DNA from: JANNHP01 sp031404455
GTDB taxonomy: Bacteria; Planctomycetota; JAJSAM01; JAJVHW01
Reading direction: 5' to 3'
NCBI GenBank assembly: GCA_031404455.1
Contig: JANNHP010000047.1
Location: 1 to 7,685, forward strand
DNA: 7,685 bases
In this document: positions 1 through 6,440 of the stretch, one piece after another
How the letters are laid out: the number at the start of each line of letters is the position of its first letter
Numbering within the stretch: the first letter of the stretch is position 1
Translations under genes and position numbers: made by a program
The notes under the pieces: model-generated
The model's database searches: none
Seen by the model: the letters and a program-made list of their open reading frames with translations, nothing else
Told to the model about the DNA's origin: nothing

Positions 1-221
1 GATCGGATGTCGTCCGAGGTGAGATCGGGGAACGCGGCGAGGATGTCCGCTTCGTCCATGCGATCCGCGACCATCGCGACGACGGTGGCGACGGGGATCC
101 GCAGATCGCGGATGCAGGGCACTCCGGCCATGCGGCGCGGATCGACCGTGATCCGCTGCGCCGGCTTCGCGCGGCGCGCCTGCTTGGGTCGCGTTCGGCG
201 GGGCTGCGGTCGCGTCGGCAT
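1..221 (-). CDS. DUF433 family antitoxin-like protein, 3' end cut by window edge
   Basis: Reading the minus strand from the ATG at 219-221 gives 73 residues before the window ends, with no stop. After a basic, proline-rich N-terminus (residues 1-21), the stretch 'RITVDPRRMAGVPCIRDLRI' at 23-42 is the hallmark of DUF433. It is followed by 'PVATVVAMVADRMDEADIL' and 'AAFPDLTSDDI', which match the helix and 'yPdLt.edI' ends of the domain. DUF433 proteins are small, helical, presumed DNA-binding proteins. They are often antitoxins encoded just upstream of a DUF5615/PIN-like toxin, which here would lie off the left edge. Only a few residues of the domain should be missing. No Shine-Dalgarno sequence precedes the ATG, but a -10-like box does, so the message may be leaderless. 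The family is clear. The toxin-antitoxin role is inferred. Confidence 0.85.
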   Translation of the reverse strand, partial: MPTRPQPRRTRPKQARRAKPAQRITVDPRRMAGVPCIRDLRIPVATVVAMVADRMDEADILAAFPDLTSDDIR

Positions 222-496
222 GGAAGGAGTATACGACGCCGCCGTCCGTGCCGACCCGTCGGGCTTCTCACCCGCACGAGCGCCGAGCGCCGATCCCCGC
301 CCCCCGCCCGATTCCTGACGCCCCCGCCCTCCGGGACGGCATCCTCCCGCCCTTCCATGCGCGACGCGTTCTGACCGGACACACGCCGCTCCCGTGAGGA
401 CGGCGCCCTCGGGCGACGTCCCTTCCTCGATTCCCTCCGGTCCCGGAGCGACGGCGCCCGTCCGCGGCGCGGCTCCGCTTCCTCGGGTGCGTCGTC
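222..496. other. Divergent intergenic region, no gene seen
   Basis: This 275-base stretch separates the minus-strand DUF433 gene from the plus-strand gene at 497. Open frames cross it on both strands, but their translations are rich in Arg, Pro, Ser and Gly, have no recognisable motif and run into neighbouring genes, as expected of chance frames in high-GC DNA. Apart from the TATACT box at its left edge I see no strong promoter, hairpin or repeat. It must hold the promoter for the gene at 497, but I cannot point to it. Confidence 0.5.
228..233 (-). promoter_or_regulatory. Candidate -10 box (TATACT) for the DUF433 gene
   Basis: On the minus strand the hexamer TATACT differs from the TATAAT consensus at one base and stands in otherwise very GC-rich DNA. 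It ends six bases before the ATG at 221. A transcript starting the usual 6-8 bases downstream would begin at or next to the start codon, which fits the lack of a ribosome binding site. I see no convincing -35 box at 15-19 bases upstream. Support is by position and sequence only. Confidence 0.4.
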
Positions 497-946
497 ATGG
501 AGACTCCCTGCCGATTCGTTCGATTCGTGCTGCCCGTTTGTGACGAAGAGACGTCGTGCGCGACGGGCGTGTTCCAGGTCCGCCAACTCTGGCGCACGCG
601 CGACGTGGACCCCGCGTTCGACCGTCGCGTCGCGGCGGCGTTCGACTGGTTCAACGACAACCTGCCGGTGCCGCCGGTGGTGAAGAAGCGGAAGGACGGA
701 CTCTGCTGGTTCCGGCGCGAGCCGGAGCGGCCGTGGCTGCCCGAGTCGCTTGAGCCGCTGCGCCGCGCGTTCCGTCTCGCGAGCTACCTGCGCTCGCGCG
801 GCATCCGCGTGGAGACGTTGCAGACGTCGGATGCCGGGCGCGTGCTGTACGAGGATCGCTGGCAGGTCGTCGCGGTGCCTCGTCCGGCGACGCCGACCGG
901 ATGGGTAAAACGCGGCGTCGACTACGTGCCGGTGGACGGGCGATGA
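497..946 (+). CDS. Conserved hypothetical protein, 149 aa
   Basis: The product is a soluble protein with no signal peptide or membrane segment. It shows a pattern I associate with a widespread but uncharacterised bacterial family. This consists of an N-terminal strand with acidic turn and 'GVFQ' (residues 7-27, 'FVRFVLPVCDEETSC' then 'ATGVFQ'), a central 'FDWFNDNLPVPPV' (49-61), a 'LCWFRREPE' strand (69-77), a helix leading into 'LRSRGIRVETLQT' (98-110), and a terminal 'GRVLYEDRWQVVAVP' (114-128). The function of the family is not known to me. The start at 497 is the first ATG that gives the full N-terminal strand, and the preceding bases hold no strong ribosome binding site. Its last 25 bases overlap the end of the convergent small gene on the other strand. 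High confidence that it is a gene, low on any role. Confidence 0.8.
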   Translation: METPCRFVRFVLPVCDEETSCATGVFQVRQLWRTRDVDPAFDRRVAAAFDWFNDNLPVPPVVKKRKDGLCWFRREPERPWLPESLEPLRRAFRLASYLRSRGIRVETLQTSDAGRVLYEDRWQVVAVPRPATPTGWVKRGVDYVPVDGR

Positions 947-1128
947 TCCGGCCGCGGCGGGATCGACTCAGCGGGCTCCACGCGCCCGGGTCGTCGAGGT
1001 TCATTCCGTCGCTCCTCGTAGACGTGCCGACGTACGGCCTGCATGTCGAGGGTCGCGCGCCGCAAGAGGACGACCATCCTGTCCGCCTCGGCGAACCGGC
1101 GCGCCAGTTCCTCGCGGCTCAAGTTCAT
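922..1128 (-). CDS. Small hypothetical protein, 68 aa
   Basis: The translation starts 'MNLSREELARRFAEADRMVV'. Residues 3-40 look like one or two amphipathic, highly charged helices, and the C-terminal third is basic and proline-rich, so probably disordered. No family is recognised. Third codon positions are nearly all G or C over the first 40 codons, as in neighbouring genes, which supports real coding; the tail is less biased. It lies 49 bases downstream of the DinB-like gene on the same strand, so the two may be co-transcribed. Its stop overlaps the end of the convergent 497-946 gene. An upstream in-frame ATG would add 20 residues of poor quality, so I chose the internal ATG. There is no Shine-Dalgarno sequence. 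It could be a chance frame. Confidence 0.5.
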   Translation of the reverse strand: MNLSREELARRFAEADRMVVLLRRATLDMQAVRRHVYEERRNEPRRPGRVEPAESIPPRPDHRPSTGT

Positions 1129-1177
1129 GACGGGATCGTAGCACCCGCACCACCTTTGGGCGCGTGCGCCGCCCGGC

Positions 1178-1684
1178 TCACCCGGCATACCCCACCGACC
1201 ACGGCTCCGCGTCGCGCGCCGCTAGGCCGTGCAGGCGCTTCGCGATCTGCTGGAGATGACGCGCGTCGTGCGCGGCCCACGAGGCGAGAAGTTCTCCCGC
1301 GTAGGCGGGACCGAACGTCGGATGCACGCGGGCGTTGTCCCACTTCGGCGCGGCGAGACCGCGCAGCCACACGAGCGACGCCGCGCGCGCGCCGCGGAAC
1401 CGGCGCAGGCTCTCGGCCGGATCGCGCTCCTGGTAGCGGCGCGAGACGACGTCGCCCTGCGGGTCGATCGGCGCCCAGTCGCGCAGAGGGTCCTCGAGCG
1501 TCGAGCGCACGCGCGCGCGGAAGTCGTCGGTCTCCTCGTCGGCCAGGTGGTTGACGATCTCGAGGATCGACCACGCGCCGTCCGCCGGACGCCAGCGCCA
1601 GTCGGCATCCGGGAGCGGCGAGAGCAGTGCGTCGAGCGCGAGTGGGAGCCGTTCGAGACGGTCGATCAGCGCTGAGGAGTCCAT
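1178..1684 (-). CDS. DinB family (DinB_2/YfiT-like) metal-dependent protein
   Basis: This 168-residue protein has the four-helix-bundle layout of the DinB/YfiT superfamily. The N-terminal helix 'LIDRLERLPLALDALLSPL' is followed by 'DADWRWRPADGAWSILEIVNHLADEE' split over residues 26-51, which matches the family's W-x-P...W-S-[IV]-x-x-x-x-x-H-[IL] block. The metal ligands expected of the fold are all present: His46 in 'VNHLAD' and the pair His139/His143 in 'AAHDARHLQQIAKR'. Relatives are cytosolic, often bind a divalent metal, and include thiol transferases (bacillithiol or mycothiol S-transferases) and many proteins of unknown substrate. The substrate here cannot be told. The length is normal for the family. 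The start ATG has no clear ribosome binding site. The gene diverges from the kinase gene across 185 bases and may form an operon with the 68-residue gene downstream. Confidence 0.85.
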   Translation of the reverse strand: MDSSALIDRLERLPLALDALLSPLPDADWRWRPADGAWSILEIVNHLADEETDDFRARVRSTLEDPLRDWAPIDPQGDVVSRRYQERDPAESLRRFRGARAASLVWLRGLAAPKWDNARVHPTFGPAYAGELLASWAAHDARHLQQIAKRLHGLAARDAEPWSVGYAG

Positions 1685-1869
1685 GGCCGGATGCTACGGC
1701 GACGCGTCCGTCCGGGTCATCGCCGATGCAGGCGGCAAGAACGGGTCGGGTTCAGTGTTACCGCTTGCGACCGTTGTCGCACGGCTCGCACGCGGACGCC
1801 GCCCCGGCCCATATTGCTGGAGCCGGTGCGACCGGCGATTGGTAGAGAGGAAGACCCTCGCCGACCCCG
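1685..1869. promoter_or_regulatory. Divergent promoter region with a small dyad at 1766-1781
   Basis: These 185 bases separate the DinB-like gene (minus) from the kinase gene (plus), so both promoters should lie here. A perfect 6-bp inverted repeat, TGCGAC-CGTT-GTCGCA, sits at 1766-1781 and could be an operator, although dyads of this size are not rare in such GC-rich DNA. The only AT-rich patch on the kinase side is CATATTGCT at 1810-1818, a weak -10 candidate without a good -35. A purine-rich GAGAGGAAG at 1845-1853 precedes the kinase ATG by 16 bases, longer than a usual Shine-Dalgarno spacing. An in-frame TAG at 1843-1845 rules out any upstream extension of the kinase. Confidence 0.35.
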
Positions 1870-4800
1870 ATGCCCGACCCCGATCCGCCCCCCGCCGAGC
1901 CCGCCCCCGAAGGCGACACCGTCTTCGGCGCGTTCCGGCTGATCCGGGAACTCGGCCGCGGCGGGATGGGCACCGTCTGGCTCGCCGAGGTGCGCGAGGA
2001 ATCGTTCAAGGTGACGGGCGACTCGACCGCGGAGCTTGGCGACATCCTCCACCGCCCGCCGCCCGGCACGCTCGTCGCGCTGAAGACGTTCCATCCGCAC
2101 CTCGTCGATTCGAAGGACTTCGCCCGGCGCTTCCGTCGCGAGGCCCGCACGGGTGCCTCGATCCGGCACGTCAACGTGGTCCGCACGTTCGAGGCGGGCA
2201 CGGCGAAGCTGCGCGGCGCCGCGACGAGCTACCTCGCGATGGAGTACGTCGAGGGGCAGACGCTCCGCGACCTCATCAAGGAGCTCGGCCAGGTGCCGCC
2301 GGAGTTCGCGACGGTCATCGCGAAACAGGTCGCGTCGGGGCTCGAGGCGATCCACGCGGCGGGTGTCACGCACCGCGATCTCAAGCCGGAGAACGTGATC
2401 ATCACGTCGGACCACCGCGTGAAGCTCATGGACCTCGGCGTCGCGAAACTGCGCGAGGCGTCGATCCGTCTCTCGATGACCGGACAGTTCCTCGGCTCCG
2501 TGCACTACGCGTCGCCCGAGCAGTTCAGGAACCCCGAGTCGGTGGATGCGCGCACCGACCTCTACGCGCTCGGCGTGCTGCTCCACGAGATGCTGTCGGG
2601 CCGCAATCCGTTCTTCCACAACGACATCCGCGTCGTGCTGCGGCGCACGGTCTCGGAGCTGCCGCGGCGTCTCTCCCTCGACGTGCCCGAGACGCCGCCC
2701 GTCATCGACCAGCTCGCGTGGACGCTCGTCCAGAAGGACCCGGCGCAGCGTCTGCAGACCGCGACCGACGTGATCGACGTGCTGGAGCGCGGCGAGGACT
2801 CCGCGTGGTGGACGTCGGCGGGCCGCACGGCATGGTCGGCTTCCGGCGAGCGGCTCGCGCACCGCATGCCGGTGCCGCGCGAGACGCGCGTCGTCGGCCG
2901 CGAGACGGAACTGCGCGAACTGCGGCGGCTCTTCGACCTCGCGGCCGAGGGCGAGCGTCACACGGTGTTCCTCGAAGGCGAGGCGGGCGTCGGGAAGTCG
3001 CGCCTCCTCGACGAGTTCGCGGCGTCGCTCGCGGAGGAGAACGTAGCGTTCCACTTCCTGTTCGGCGCCGCCGCGCAGACGGGGACCGGCCGGCCGATGC
3101 ACTCCTTCGCCGAGGCGCTCCTCTCGGCGCTCGACGCGAACGACGTCGCGGGCTCGCTCGGGAAGCTGCTCCCCGCCGAAGCGCCCGTCGCGGCATTCGC
3201 CGACTTCCTCCGCGGCACGCCCGGCGCGGCTCCGCTCACGCAGGACCAGATCCGCGCAATCTTCGCCGCGAGCTTCCGCGCGCTCGCCGTTGAGAAGCCG
3301 CTCTTCCTCGTGATCGACGACGTCCACCTCGCCGCGGAGAACAGCCTCAACCTCTTCGCGTACCTCGCCCGCGACGACCGCGGCTCGCGCATCCTCCTCG
3401 CCGCCGCGTTCCGTCCCCCCGAGGACGGCCAGGCGCTCCATCAGCTCGTCCACGGCGCGCGCGAGTCGAACGTCCACCACGTCGTGCTCGGACGGCTCGC
3501 CGCGAAGGACGTCGGCGCCCTCCTGCGCGAGGTGCTGCGCAGCGAACGGCTCGTGCAGGAGCTCGGCTTCCGGCTGATGGAGAAGACCGAGGGCAACCCG
3601 TTCTTCATCCTCGAGGTGCTGCGCACGCTCCAGCACGACCGCGTGCTGACCAAGCGCGAGGACGGCGTGTGGACGCTCGCCGGCAGCAAGGTCGAGATCC
3701 ACGTGCCCGACTCGGTGAAGGAGCTCCTCCACTCGAGCCTCGCGCGGCTCTCCGAGGAGGACCGCGACCTCCTCGACATCGCCTCGGTGATGGGCATGGA
3801 CTTCGATCCCGACGTCATCGCCGAGATCCTGGCGCTCCCGAAGATCCCGCTGCTCAAGCGCCTCTCGCAGCTCGAAAGGAAGCACCGCCTCATCCGCAGC
3901 GTGGGCAAGCGGTGCCGCTTCGACCAGCAGCAGCTCAGGGAGACGCTCTACTCGGAGCTGATGGAGGGACTGCGCGAGGAGTACCACGGGCAGGTCGGCG
4001 AGTGCCTCGAGCGCCGCCGCGGCGCGGCGCAGATGGAGCCGGCCGCGCTCGACGGACCGACGTCGCTCGAGCTCGCGCTGCACCTCACGCTCGGCGGGCG
4101 CGCGGACAGGGCGGTCCGCTACGCGATGCCCGGTCTCCGGCATGCCGCCGCCGTCTACAAGACCGAGGAGGGCGCCCTCGTCGCGACGCGGTTCCTGGAT
4201 CTCGCGGGAACTTCCGCACCGATCGAGACGCGCGTCGAGGTGATGTTGTCGCTCGCGGGATTCCACGAGCACGAGGGACGCCGCGTGGAGGAGCGCGCCG
4301 TGCTGCGCTCGGCGGCCGAGACCGTGCGCGAGGGCGCCGACGCGCGCCTCGTCGGACGAGTGGACGACGCCCGGCTCGTCCTGCACTTCCGCACCGGCGA
4401 GTTCGAGGCGGCGGCCGAGATCTGCCGCGACGCGCTCACGCGAGCGCTCGCCGTCGGCGACCGCGACGGCGCCCTCGCGGCGCTCGCGAACCGCGCGACG
4501 GCGCTTCGCTGCACGGGCCGGTACTCCGAAGCCGTGGCGGAACTGCAGCGCGCGCTCGGCGAGTTCCTGCCGGCGGAGAGCCGTCTCAGGCGGTGCCTGA
4601 TCCTCGGCTCGCTCGGGCTCGTGGAGTTCCACCAGGCGCGAAGGCGCCAGGCCCAGCTCCACTTCCTCGAGGCGATCCGGATCGCGGAGGGCTTCGGCAT
4701 CAGGAAGTCCGGCGACCTCTCGGCGTCGCAGTTCCCCGACGACGAGATGCGCGAACGATTCGCGGGACTCGCCCGCGCGCTCGGACGCTACGCCGAGTCG

Positions 4801-5541
4801 CGCGTGGACGGCGAACGCCTGCTCCTCGTGGACGCGGGCGTCCCGCGGCGTCTCCAGGAGGCCGCGGCGCTGCTCGCCCTCGGGGTCCTCGCGGGACACC
4901 TCGCGATGCACGCGGACGCGCGCGGCTGCCTCCTCGGCGCGCTCGACGCGTGCCGCGAGGTCGGCGACTTGCGCTTCGAGGCGTCGATCCTCCACGCGCT
5001 CGGCGAGAACGCTCTCGAGGCGCGCGACGCCGAGCGCGCGCGACGCGACTTCGGCGAGGCGCTCGAGCTGCGGCGCAAGATCGGCTACCGCGCGGGCGTC
5101 TGCGAATCGCTCCTGGCACTCGGCCAGATCGCGGCGATCGGCGGCAGCGTCGAAGCGGCGCGGCCGTATCTCGAAGAGGCGATGGAACTCGCACCCGCGC
5201 TCAACATGCCGGCGATCGCAGCACTCGCCCGCGCCACCGCCGCGATGCTCTACGCGAAGGACGGGCAGCGCGACCGCGCGCGGGCCGAGCTCGAGCACGC
5301 CCGCGAGGCCCTGACCTGCGACGGTCCGCTCTCCGTCGGCTCGCGCGCCGAGGGTCTCTACTTCGCCGCCCTCGCCGCGCGCGCGCTCGGCGACGAGGAC
5401 GCCTACCGCTCGCACATCGCCGCCGCGTGGCAGACGCTCCAGGCCATCGCCGCGAACCTCCCGATCGCGGACCGCCACACGTTCCTCACCGCGTCGAGCC
5501 CGAACCGCGAGATCGCTGCGGCGGCGGCGGCGGCCGGCTGA
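1870..5541 (+). CDS. Ser/Thr protein kinase fused to AAA/STAND ATPase and TPR array (PknK-like)
   Basis: This is a 1223-residue cytoplasmic signalling protein. Kinase domain, about 20-306: Gly-rich loop 'GRGGMGTVW' 29-37, ATP-anchoring Lys72 in 'VALK', a likely alpha-C Glu91, catalytic 'HRDLKPEN' 168-175 (Asp170), metal-binding 'DLG' 188-190, 'SPE' 215-217, Asp230, and Arg294 near the end. All key residues are kept, so it should be active. An AAA_16/STAND ATPase follows: 'VVGRETEL' 341-348, Walker A 'GEAGVGKS' 370-377, Walker B 'LFLVIDD' 478-484, the 'EGNPFF' block 574-579, and a winged-helix-like stretch at about 615-655. From about 720 to 1195 there are helical repeats, with clear TPR-like units at about 867-899, 910-943, 996-1033, 1036-1073, 1075-1112 and 1116-1148. 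There is no membrane segment and no output DNA-binding domain. Proteins of this design (PknK-type) sense a signal through the repeats and ATPase and phosphorylate partners. The substrate is unknown and no partner is encoded nearby. An insertion of about 20 residues lies between kinase strands 2 and 3. The start is fixed by an in-frame TAG nine codons upstream with no other start codon between. Confidence 0.93.
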   Translation: MPDPDPPPAEPAPEGDTVFGAFRLIRELGRGGMGTVWLAEVREESFKVTGDSTAELGDILHRPPPGTLVALKTFHPHLVDSKDFARRFRREARTGASIRHVNVVRTFEAGTAKLRGAATSYLAMEYVEGQTLRDLIKELGQVPPEFATVIAKQVASGLEAIHAAGVTHRDLKPENVIITSDHRVKLMDLGVAKLREASIRLSMTGQFLGSVHYASPEQFRNPESVDARTDLYALGVLLHEMLSGRNPFFHNDIRVVLRRTVSELPRRLSLDVPETPPVIDQLAWTLVQKDPAQRLQTATDVIDVLERGEDSAWWTSAGRTAWSASGERLAHRMPVPRETRVVGRETELRELRRLFDLAAEGERHTVFLEGEAGVGKSRLLDEFAASLAEENVAFHFLFGAAAQTGTGRPMHSFAEALLSALDANDVAGSLGKLLPAEAPVAAFADFLRGTPGAAPLTQDQIRAIFAASFRALAVEKPLFLVIDDVHLAAENSLNLFAYLARDDRGSRILLAAAFRPPEDGQALHQLVHGARESNVHHVVLGRLAAKDVGALLREVLRSERLVQELGFRLMEKTEGNPFFILEVLRTLQHDRVLTKREDGVWTLAGSKVEIHVPDSVKELLHSSLARLSEEDRDLLDIASVMGMDFDPDVIAEILALPKIPLLKRLSQLERKHRLIRSVGKRCRFDQQQLRETLYSELMEGLREEYHGQVGECLERRRGAAQMEPAALDGPTSLELALHLTLGGRADRAVRYAMPGLRHAAAVYKTEEGALVATRFLDLAGTSAPIETRVEVMLSLAGFHEHEGRRVEERAVLRSAAETVREGADARLVGRVDDARLVLHFRTGEFEAAAEICRDALTRALAVGDRDGALAALANRATALRCTGRYSEAVAELQRALGEFLPAESRLRRCLILGSLGLVEFHQARRRQAQLHFLEAIRIAEGFGIRKSGDLSASQFPDDEMRERFAGLARALGRYAESRVDGERLLLVDAGVPRRLQEAAALLALGVLAGHLAMHADARGCLLGALDACREVGDLRFEASILHALGENALEARDAERARRDFGEALELRRKIGYRAGVCESLLALGQIAAIGGSVEAARPYLEEAMELAPALNMPAIAALARATAAMLYAKDGQRDRARAELEHAREALTCDGPLSVGSRAEGLYFAALAARALGDEDAYRSHIAAAWQTLQAIAANLPIADRHTFLTASSPNREIAAAAAAAG

Positions 5542-5583
5542 GCACCGCGCCTGAACGCACCTTCCGACCCGTGAGACGCCACT

Positions 5584-5730
5584 TCTCGGTAGGGGCATTG
5601 GCGCCGGGTCGTACGAGTCCGTCCTGTGGACGGACTCGCGGCGACCCCCGTGTCCGCCCAACGTCCGCTCCCGCTCGGACGGTGTGCTCGTGACAACGTG
5701 GGCGGACACGGGGGTCCGCCCCTACCGAGA
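5584..5730. repeat. 147-bp composite palindromic element between convergent genes
   Basis: The element is built of nested inverted repeats. The outer arms TCTCGGTAGGGGC (5584-5596) and its exact complement (5718-5730) are 13 bp each. The inner arms are 18 bp and perfect (5643-5660 with 5699-5716, core CCCGTGTCCGCCC). A separate 11-bp hairpin with a TGT loop sits at 5614-5638. The 'GTAGGGGC...CCCGTGTCCGCCC' wording resembles short palindromic repeats that occur many times in some high-GC bacterial and metagenomic genomes, as REP- or MITE-like elements. No open frame with a transposase motif is inside. I see no clear target-site duplication. By position, 42 bases after the kinase stop and 43 before the end of the convergent release-factor-like gene, it could also stop transcription from both sides, although T tracts are missing. 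Confidence 0.8.
5614..5638. repeat. Perfect 11-bp hairpin (CGAGTCCGTCC / TGT loop)
   Basis: Arms at 5614-5624 and 5628-5638 are exact complements around a three-base loop. The hairpin lies in the left half of the larger palindromic element and has no counterpart in the right half, so it makes the element asymmetric. As RNA it would be a very stable stem 70 bases after the kinase stop and might act as a factor-dependent terminator or an mRNA 3' end stabiliser. No U tract follows, so it is not a classical intrinsic terminator. Confidence 0.55.
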
Positions 5731-5773
5731 CGATGTCCTGGAACGCGCCCGAAGCGATTGGGCCTTGTGCCCG

Positions 5774-6283
5774 TCACCCCTTGAGCGGCGACATCCCGCG
5801 TTCGCCGCGCTGACGGTTGACGCTCGCGAGCGCCGGTCCGTGGAGGGCGACGAAGCGGACGAGTTGCGTCGCGGTGACGCCGAGGCGCGTGGCGGCGGGG
5901 CGCGTCTCCCAGCCCTCACCGGAGAGGACGTCGAGGGCCTCGGCGAGGAGCGTCGGGAAGTCGCGGTGGCCCGCGCTGCAGGCGACCTTCCCGCCGCGGT
6001 TGCGGGACCGCCAGAGCTCGGACGGCACCGCCGCCGCGTCGCGGCGCATCCGCTCCTCGACCGCGAGCGCGAGGCGCAGGCGCCGTACGGCCACGTCGAG
6101 GTTTTCGTGCTGGCTGCGCCGCTCGCCCGCGGACGCCTCGACCCCGGTCGCCACGTGCCGGACGACGACGCGCGACTCGGTCGAGTTGCGGTGGCGGCCG
6201 CCCGGGCCGCCGCCGCGGGACCGCTGGACGTCGCACCGCGCGAGGAGGTGTGCGTCGGAGAGGGCCGCGAGGTGGACGGTCAC
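5774..6283 (-). CDS. Peptide chain release factor-like protein with GGR in place of GGQ
   Basis: Starting from GTG at 6281-6283, the 169-residue product contains an RF-1 (class I release factor domain 3) core: 'CDVQRSRGGGPGGRHRN' (17-33), then 'VVVRHVATGVEASAGERRSQ' (39-58) and 'HENLDVAVRRLRLALAVE'. This matches the 'GGPGGQHRN...H..TG......ERRSQ..N...A...L' pattern of stand-alone release-factor relatives such as ArfB/YaeJ-type and PVC release-factor-like proteins. The C-terminal half (about 91-169, 'GHRDFPTLLAEALDVL' then 'AATRLGVTATQLVRFVALH') matches an extension I know from the planctomycete-type members. GGQ family members hydrolyse peptidyl-tRNA on the ribosome, and the Gln is normally essential. 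Here codon 30 (6194-6196) is CGC, Arg, so hydrolysis is doubtful. No anticodon-like stop recognition domain is present. The start is uncertain: no ATG or ribosome binding site is seen, and GTG is the best placed codon. It is divergent from the secreted-protein gene. Confidence 0.82.
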   Translation of the reverse strand: MTVHLAALSDAHLLARCDVQRSRGGGPGGRHRNSTESRVVVRHVATGVEASAGERRSQHENLDVAVRRLRLALAVEERMRRDAAAVPSELWRSRNRGGKVACSAGHRDFPTLLAEALDVLSGEGWETRPAATRLGVTATQLVRFVALHGPALASVNRQRGERGMSPLKG

Positions 6284-6392
6284 CGGGTCAATGTAGCCGC
6301 CGGGAGGGTCGTCCGAGGTCGTGCGTCTCGGGTCCGGTCGCGGACGGTCCCGCGACCCCGCTTTCGCATGACCCCGGCCCATCCGGCCCCCG

Positions 6393-6398
6393 TATGAT
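6393..6398 (+). promoter_or_regulatory. Candidate -10 box (TATGAT) for the secreted-protein gene
   Basis: TATGAT differs by one base from the TATAAT consensus and stands out in GC-rich DNA in the 157-base divergent gap between the release-factor-like gene and the gene at 6441. It would place transcription start near 6405 and leave a leader of about 35 bases that contains the GGAG ribosome binding site. No good -35 hexamer is found at the expected distance; TTTCGC at 6362-6367 is too far away. Confidence 0.4.
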
Positions 6399-6431
6399 CC
6401 TCCGCTCAGGTCGCTCCCGCGTCCACGGACT

Positions 6432-6435
6432 GGAG
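6432..6435 (+). promoter_or_regulatory. Ribosome binding site GGAG for the gene at 6441
   Basis: The sequence CTGGAGATTCC precedes the ATG with GGAG five bases from it, a normal Shine-Dalgarno spacing. It is the only well-formed site of this kind in front of any gene in the window, and it fixes the start together with the signal peptide that begins right at this ATG. Confidence 0.65.
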
Positions 6436-6440
6436 ATTCC

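Noticed and set aside
268..660. Minus-strand frame of 130 codons across the first intergenic region
   Set aside because: Low-complexity Arg/Ser/Gly sequence that runs antisense into the 149-residue gene. No start signal and no family-like pattern.
1551..3293. Long plus-strand frame overlapping the kinase start, and a similar one at 3669-5693
   Set aside because: Arg/Ala/Gly/Pro-rich shifted-frame shadows of the kinase, with no motif. The kinase frame carries all catalytic motifs.
1717..5709. An uninterrupted minus-strand frame of about 1330 codons opposite the kinase gene
   Set aside because: It mirrors the kinase codon for codon and is almost entirely Arg, Glu, Ala, Leu and Val without any domain. 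High GC with strong third-position bias removes stops from this antisense frame.
5584..5730. The palindromic region as a CRISPR array or an insertion sequence
   Set aside because: There are no regularly spaced direct repeats with unique spacers, and no transposase frame within the 147 bp.
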